Source: Botryococcus braunii (Eukaryota > Chlorophyta > Trebouxiophyceae). Taken from it: a stretch of 30,000 nt of DNA. The translations under genes were made by a program, and so were the position numbers. Under the pieces are notes generated by a model, which was given only the letters and a program-made list of their open reading frames with translations, did not search any database and was not told the origin of the DNA. The DNA is taken from positions 315,892 to 345,891 of the forward strand of contig KV908469.1 in NCBI GenBank assembly GCA_002005505.1, in the 5' to 3' direction. Each line of letters starts with the position of its first letter. Position 1 is the first letter of the stretch. Positions 1-30,000 of the stretch are shown here, piece after piece.

Positions 1-5562
<5,562 letters not shown>

Positions 5563-6632
5563 TGTCCTGCCCCGCCCAGCCCAAAACAGATCTACCAGGT
5601 TAAAAGTACAAAAAAGGTAAGTAAAATAGCCCAAAACGGTATGCAAAGAGAAAAAGGGATAACTGTAAAAGAAAACCAAGTTGTTTCGTGTCTCTGAGTC
5701 GCAGCATCGTCTGATGCAAGCGATGAAAGCAATAGATGAGGGGTTCAAGAAAGCAGAGAGGGATCGGCAGTTAGAGACTTGTTCCCCGGTGCCCTCTCTA
5801 TGTGAAGCAACGGTTGTTGCACGGGCGCCCAGGGAAAATCTCGTGAAAAACATTATTTAGGAGCAGGCTGACCTCAGAATGCTTTGATTGCCAGCTATGC
5901 CGGTCCTTCGTCAGGGCTCAGCAAGCAAACTCAGTCCATGGGGATGTATCCCTGCGGGAGATACACCAATCAAGATACCGTGATGGTTTGCATCAAATTA
6001 TTTACTCGACGTTGAGCAGTACCGTCATGTTCATGGAGTCTGCGTGAGCCCCATCCTCCCCAGGCGACTGGCGTCCGCCAAGAGCGACGTCCGATCGACA
6101 AATGAACCAAGTACTTGCTTACCGCGGCCAGCCATGAATGAAAATCAAAAATCCAGTTTTTTCAGTTTTACTTACAGCACACTCGGCTCCATGTCGTATA
6201 CAACAAGCGCCGTGCACACCGCAGATCCGAAACATGATCGGCGAACCGCATCGGACCATGCTTACCATGCAACCCCAGAAAGAATGAAATACATGGATAT
6301 AATCGTCAACCAATATAATGTCTTCTCCCCGCCAACTGTCATTGGCCCAGGAAATAATTTGCTTCACACATGATGGTACAGACGACCTGCTGTACGGCCG
6401 GCAGCAGCAGTACGTCTGGGTACGAATATTTGAATGGCGAGAGCCGTTGGTCACCAATGAACAGCTCGGGCACAATGATTCCACGAGGAAAGTGTTTGCA
6501 ATAGCATCCGCAGATTGAAAATAAATACATCGTCGTGTTTGGTGTCAGGGCGTCGAGTGAGAGGGCTGCTTGTCAACGGCCTTGTCCGACTTTGAACACC
6601 TCAGCAATGTTGCTCTTATAACGTGCCATCGC
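5563..6632. other. Divergent spacer between NUP107 and the Nudix gene
   Basis: About 1.07 kb between two head-to-head start codons; it should hold both promoters and 5' UTRs. I found no clear TATA box or known element. An open plus-strand frame at 6318-6518 (66 codons from ATG, containing YVWVRIFEWREPLV) has protein-like composition but I do not recognise it. It could be an upstream exon or an old element fragment. Confidence 0.5.
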
Positions 6633-8980
<2,348 letters not shown>

Positions 8981-9108
8981 TATAATTTTTTTTAAACCTC
9001 ATCTGCAAGTTTACACATGAGGTTTAGAATTGTAATTTCAGTTTTGGTTCCCAAGGTTATATCATGTAAATGTATACAACCTATATATAACATATATGTA
9101 TACGTCAT

Positions 9109-9263
9109 GATAGGGGCCCCTATCCTGAATAGGGTATAAGGTTTTGTAATCAGTCTGTATCCGTACACGTCCCTGTGATACAGCTGTAGTACATCGTACA
9201 GCTCGGAAGAGGAGAAATTTCATGTTAGGAGGGTTAGCCGGCTGCTACAGTGTCCGGCTAACC
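9109..9263. other. Cluster of three perfect palindromes/hairpins
   Basis: GATAGGGGCCCCTATC (9109-9124) is a 16-bp perfect palindrome. AGCTGTA (9182-9188) pairs with TACAGCT (9197-9203) across 8 bases. GGTTAGCCGG (9232-9241) pairs with CCGGCTAACC (9254-9263) across 12 bases. They lie 130-280 bp past the Nudix stop codon. They may be RNA 3'-end structures or remains of an element; the function is unknown. Confidence 0.75.
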
Positions 9264-9396
9264 AGTGTGGCGCGAGAGCTTAGAGAATGAGGTCATGTAT
9301 CGAAGCAGTGGAACGAGAACATTAAGCCAAAGAGCTGAGGAGGTAGAGACAGTGAAGAAGTACGCGTCTTCAAGAAATTAGCTTATGTTCAGGGAG

Positions 9397-9398
<2 letters not shown>

Positions 9399-9488
<90 letters not shown>

Positions 9489-9505
9489 GTGTGTGGGGGG
9501 GGGGG
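9399..9505. repeat. (GT)n capped by G11
   Basis: About 95 bp of GT with two GC interruptions, ending in 11 G. Confidence 0.96.
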
Positions 9506-10532
9506 TTCAGTGATTGTATGGGGGGTTTTTTTGGAATTTCGTCATGTGACCAATCTGTAATTCATACAATTCAAGTAGAGGAGAAGGATCGGTTAACTGG
9601 TTGGAGAGCACGTCGCATGTTTGATTTCTCTATCAGAAGAGCAAAAGCTCAAAGATTCGGACTGCCACAGGCTTGAAACTTACTAATGTTGACTCCCTCG
9701 ACTTGCTGCAGCTGACTCAAATTATTGCATACATATATGTTCATGCGTACACATATACGCACATGCTTCACTTTTCCTCTAAGTCATGAGCTGCGTACCG
9801 CAAACGCCCCCGCCCGTCGGTGTACCACCCCTCGGAAAAATGAGAAGGATGTTATATTGTCATGTTTGCGTGAGTGTTGGGCGCGTAATGTTTCGCATGA
9901 GCTTCTTCTGCAAGAGGGGTATTGCACTCGTGACTGGACAAATACTCGGAATAATGTGTGAAAATCTAGTAGGACTGAGAGGCCCATTAGCTTCTCGTAA
10001 ATTCGTCCTTTGGGGTCAAGACCGATCGAGCACTCGGGCCCTGTCGATTGTCGAATATCTCAGTATTGTATTCGAACAAAAGGCGGATTACATATACTCC
10101 GTCAACTAAGTGCCACACATGCAGGTTTGCAGAAGCCCAGGGGCGCCCTTCCCGTCGCGGAAAAGCCAGGAAAGCAGGTAAATCCCCTAAATGCCCACGG
10201 GGATAGCCAAGCACGAGAGCGAGCGTGCTCGAGAGATAAAGAAGGGGGGGGGGGTGGTACGGCACCGGACCACCATGGGAACAGCAAATGTGATTGAGGA
10301 TGTGATATCCTCCTGGATGTTGTTGGCGACGCCCTCAGATCCCTCCCACACGGGGTACTCGGTGCGCCCGGGGGGCCGTGAGGGTCCTTGGCTGTTGCAT
10401 GTGAATCATGCCGTGTACGATGGTGCCACAGCCCATTTTGTCGGCATATCTGTGCGCTGAATGGCAAGCATGTCCAGCCGTCCAAAGGAAAACGGTTGCT
10501 ATATCAATTATCGACCAAAGTGGGACGCGATG

Positions 10533-10621
10533 ATGGACCCAAGTTGGTGGCAATAACGATTGACATTAATAATGGACTCAAGTCGGTGGCAATAATGATT
10601 GACATTAATGATGGACCGGGA
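10533..10621. repeat. Direct repeat, 39-bp unit, 2.2 copies
   Basis: ATGGACYCAAGTYGGTGGCA...TTGACATTAAT starts at 10533, 10572 and (truncated) 10611. There is no gene context. Confidence 0.85.
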
Positions 10622-10769
10622 AAGTGGGAAGCGGTGATCGTGGGAAGCGAAAATCCCATTTACAAATAAAGAGTCTCGTCTGTGGTGTCGTGGTCAAGCG
10701 GGCAGAAGCGTCTCCCACTTTCCTTACGCCCATTGTCGCTGGAGAAAAGCATCTCCCCGAACTTATTAC

Positions 10770-11170
10770 TCTGCATTGGGCGAGCGTTGACATCGTCCCC
10801 CATGTATGGGGCCAAACCGAGGTGATGGGTCTATTGCCCCCATTCATGAGGGCAAACCCTGATGTGATATTGTCCCCATTCATGATGCCAAACTGAGATG
10901 CTGGGCCAGTGGTGTGAGCCTCACCCTTTGCGCTTTGATATCAACCCCATGCATGATGCCAACCCAAGTAAATGGGCCTATTGCTCTGGGCCTCGCCATG
11001 CCCGCTTTGACATCATCCCCATGTATGAGGCCAAACCGAGGTCATGGCCCATTACTAATGGGCCTACTGGTGTGGGCCTCGCCCTGCCCGCTCTGACATC
11101 ATCCCCATGTATGAGCCATACCGAGGCAATGGCCCATTACTAATAGGCCTACTGCTACAAGCCCACCCTG
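10770..11170. repeat. Degenerate minisatellite, ~72-86-bp unit
   Basis: Recurring blocks contain CATCCCCATGTATGAGGCC, CCGAGGTCATGGCCCATTAC and GGGCCTCGCCCTGCCCG. The CCCCATGYATG core is at about 10798, 10945, 11017 and 11103. It is followed by a C8G14 run near 11188-11210. Confidence 0.8.
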
Positions 11171-11398
11171 CCCGGCCTCAGTGCATTCCCCCCCGGGGGG
11201 GGGGGGGGGCGTGGCTATGTGGTTCTAGATAAAAAGTGAAGCGCATCCTAACCGCACACCATGTATCCTGCATGTGGGTACGTGGAATCCAGGAGCCATT
11301 TGACAACACATGACGGTGTGGGTTTCACACGTGGGCCCCTTGCAGCCGTCATATTTGCAGCGCAAGCAATCCTCATCTCCATCTAAGAAAACTTCATT

Positions 11399-11442
11399 AG
11401 TATCTCATGAGATACTGAATCATTTCTGATCAGAAATGATTC
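11399..11442. other. Two abutting perfect palindromes (18 + 26 bp)
   Basis: AGTATCTCATGAGATACT (11399-11416) touches a 26-bp perfect palindrome centred on TGATCA (11417-11442, arms GAATCATTTCTGA). A further AGTATCT at 11450-11456 repeats the arm of the first palindrome, so other foldings are possible. This is about 400 bp past the POLE2 stop. Confidence 0.85.
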
Positions 11443-11852
11443 ATCCTCGTAGTATCTTAGAACTCAGACCTCACGTCGAGACCTGGTCTGGCCGCAGTGC
11501 TGCACGATGCACTTCACGCGTTGTCAATGCAGCTTCCCCTCCAAACTTGGTGGACTACCACCCTCTCCGACCACCTCCGAACACGTGGCTGCTCTGTTGG
11601 GCATCGAGCGCAACACCACGCCAGGCGAAGGTCCTAAGTTCGAAATCCGCGGAGCACTACATTTGGTCCAAGACGTGGCTCCACTGTTTTCTACCCTCCC
11701 TTTTCCGTTGGAGATGTCTTTAGTTATGCTCCCACTTCTCTGATTATAGGAGGCAACGGATATCTCCAAGGCACAAAAACCCTGTATTCCCATGTTTGGT
11801 CCCCCTGTTTTCGGTCCTTGCTTTCACTGTCACGGCTGCAGTTGAATCAATA

Positions 11853-19652
<7,800 letters not shown>

Positions 19653-20202
19653 TTTGACCCAGATATAGAACAAACTCACGTCGGCGGCCAAAGTAACATT
19701 AATTATGTTGGGGAGCAGATCCTGCCTGATCTTCCCGGCAACACTGGTAAAGCCGCGCAAAGATTACATCGTCATTTTAGAAAAGAACCAAATTTTCGAT
19801 GTTAGCGAGGGATCTCAAAGACCTCGCGTTCCATCTGGAACACACAACCCTCTGCTGCTGCGCCGGGATAGCGTTGGCCCCCGCCTTTCCTTGGAGACCT
19901 ATGCCACATCCACTGAATAACAGACAAACAAAGCAGAAACTATTGGACCAACCTGACTTTTTTCACGCTCGCATTTGCATTGGGCTTAGGGCTGTGGCCT
20001 CCCATGAGGTACCGCAATTTCAAAAACAATCACGTGGGAGACGTGGCTCAATCAGAAGTCTAAGATCACAAAAAACTTGTACGGGGTTTTCCCGCCAACG
20101 CTGTGTCGGGCTGAGTACAACGCTTGCTTGAAACGATCTGTTGCATGGCAGCGTCCTGATAATGTTCTGATCAGGTTGAAGGCGATTATAATTCATTTGA
20201 AA
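19653..20202. promoter_or_regulatory. Divergent promoter region of POLE2 and MCM6
   Basis: 550 bp separate the POLE2 start codon (minus) from the MCM6 start codon (plus). Unlike most non-coding DNA here, it has no simple repeats, which fits a constrained regulatory region. It contains an E2F-type site (20087-20096) and a G-box/E-box CACGTG (about 20031-20036). No TATA box is evident for either gene. Confidence 0.7.
20087..20096 (+). promoter_or_regulatory. E2F/DP binding site candidate
   Basis: TTTTCCCGCC contains the canonical E2F core TTTCCCGC (consensus TTTSSCGC). It lies 107 bp before the MCM6 ATG and 435 bp before the POLE2 ATG. Genes of the MCM and Pol epsilon complexes are classic E2F targets in plants and animals, so an S-phase control role for both genes is a reasonable inference. 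Confidence 0.7.
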
Positions 20203-29356
<9,154 letters not shown>

Positions 29357-29374
29357 GTGTTGACCCTTTTCTAA

Positions 29375-29690
<316 letters not shown>

Positions 29691-30000
29691 TTCACACATG
29701 ATGGTGTGTGCGCTGGACAGACGCGTCTCCCCAACCCCCTCCTTCTCTTCCCCGGTCTTTGTCTCCCCTCGGAATCGTCATCATCCTCTACTTCCTCCTC
29801 CTCATCGCCCTTCTGCTCTCCTCCTTTGTGGGCTGGACAACAAGGATGGCCAGCAGAACAAATCGAACGTTCTGGAGAAATCTGGATTCGAGTTTTTCCA
29901 GATATTGTGACAGGAAGGCAAGCAGGTAGGCCATCATGCCAGTGTCAGGTACTGCAGTAGTGGTAAGTAACAACTACTGTAGCAGTTATTAACAATAGTA
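29691..30000. other. Right edge, presumed MCM6 intron 11; no exon recognised
   Basis: I could not find the next MCM6 segment (the one after RLSEALAR...SHVKE) here. A stop-free plus frame at 29708-29929 includes a hydrophobic stretch (IVIILYFLLLIALLLSSFV at about 29775-29830), but it comes from a TC-rich sequence and has no family match that I know. Confidence 0.5.

Larger units (their letters stand above)
8981..11852. other. Tail-to-tail spacer between the Nudix gene and POLE2
   Basis: About 2.9 kb between two stop codons, serving as the 3' side of both genes. It holds palindromes (9109-9263, 11399-11442), a (GT)n tract, and two minisatellites. A few short open frames look protein-like but unrecognised: 9563-9676 (plus; ends RRAKAQRFGLPQA) and about 10275-10460 (plus; contains NHAVYDGATAHFVG). 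I could not tie either to a family, and neither has clear splice context. Confidence 0.6.

Noticed and set aside
11622..11655. tRNA-like T arm (AAGGTCCTAAGTTCGAAATCC)
   Set aside because: The bases flanking the loop do not pair as a T stem, and no other tRNA arms are present.
20077..20202. An upstream extension of MCM6 exon 1
   Set aside because: The frame is open but has no ATG before 20203, and the stretch holds the E2F site, so it is more likely promoter or 5' UTR.
29708..29929. A small membrane protein (hydrophobic segment IVIILYFLLLIALLLSSFV)
   Set aside because: The stretch comes from TCATCCTC-type pyrimidine-rich DNA in a presumed MCM6 intron and has no family match or clear start context.

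Overview
This is nuclear DNA of a eukaryote with split genes. There are no operons or bacterial-type signals. Four genes could be rebuilt exon by exon from protein-family similarity, splice signals and codon phase. From left to right they are: a plant-type nucleoporin NUP107 (minus strand, 5' half only, running off the left edge); a small NUDX1/MTH1-type Nudix hydrolase (plus strand, 3 exons, complete, 146 aa); DNA polymerase epsilon subunit B, POLE2/DPB2 (minus strand, 10 exons, complete, about 525-533 aa); and the replicative helicase subunit MCM6 (plus strand, 11 exons seen, running off the right edge). The Nudix and NUP107 proteins look closest to plant versions as I remember them, so a green alga is the best guess. 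A repeat-rich prasinophyte or charophyte would fit. No species can be assigned from this window.

Layout: NUP107 and the Nudix gene are head to head (about 1.07 kb between start codons). The Nudix gene and POLE2 are tail to tail (about 2.9 kb between stops, holding minisatellites and perfect palindromes). POLE2 and MCM6 are head to head with 550 bp between start codons. That 550-bp interval contains a perfect E2F-type site (TTTTCCCGCC at 20087-20096). MCM6 is part of the CMG helicase and POLE2 is part of Pol epsilon, which binds CMG on the leading strand. The pair therefore looks like a shared, cell-cycle-controlled promoter for two replisome parts.

All other sequence is introns and spacers, packed with simple repeats. 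There are long (GT)n, (GA)n, (CT)n and (CA)n tracts, often capped by runs of 8-17 G. There is an almost pure 150-bp poly(G) tract with 73 G in a row. Most introns also carry their own minisatellite (units of 12, 14, 18, 21, 22, 23, 25, 26, 27, about 57 and about 100 bp). Most long open frames in the window are shadows of these repeats.

The points most worth following up are: several introns that must use GC rather than GT at the 5' splice site; three consecutive MCM6 introns in which the 3' splice site is duplicated 81-118 bp upstream as a decoy; a one-base frameshift in MCM6 exon 6; and the divergent MCM6/POLE2 promoter. I saw no convincing mobile element, virus, tRNA, rRNA, CRISPR or defence system.
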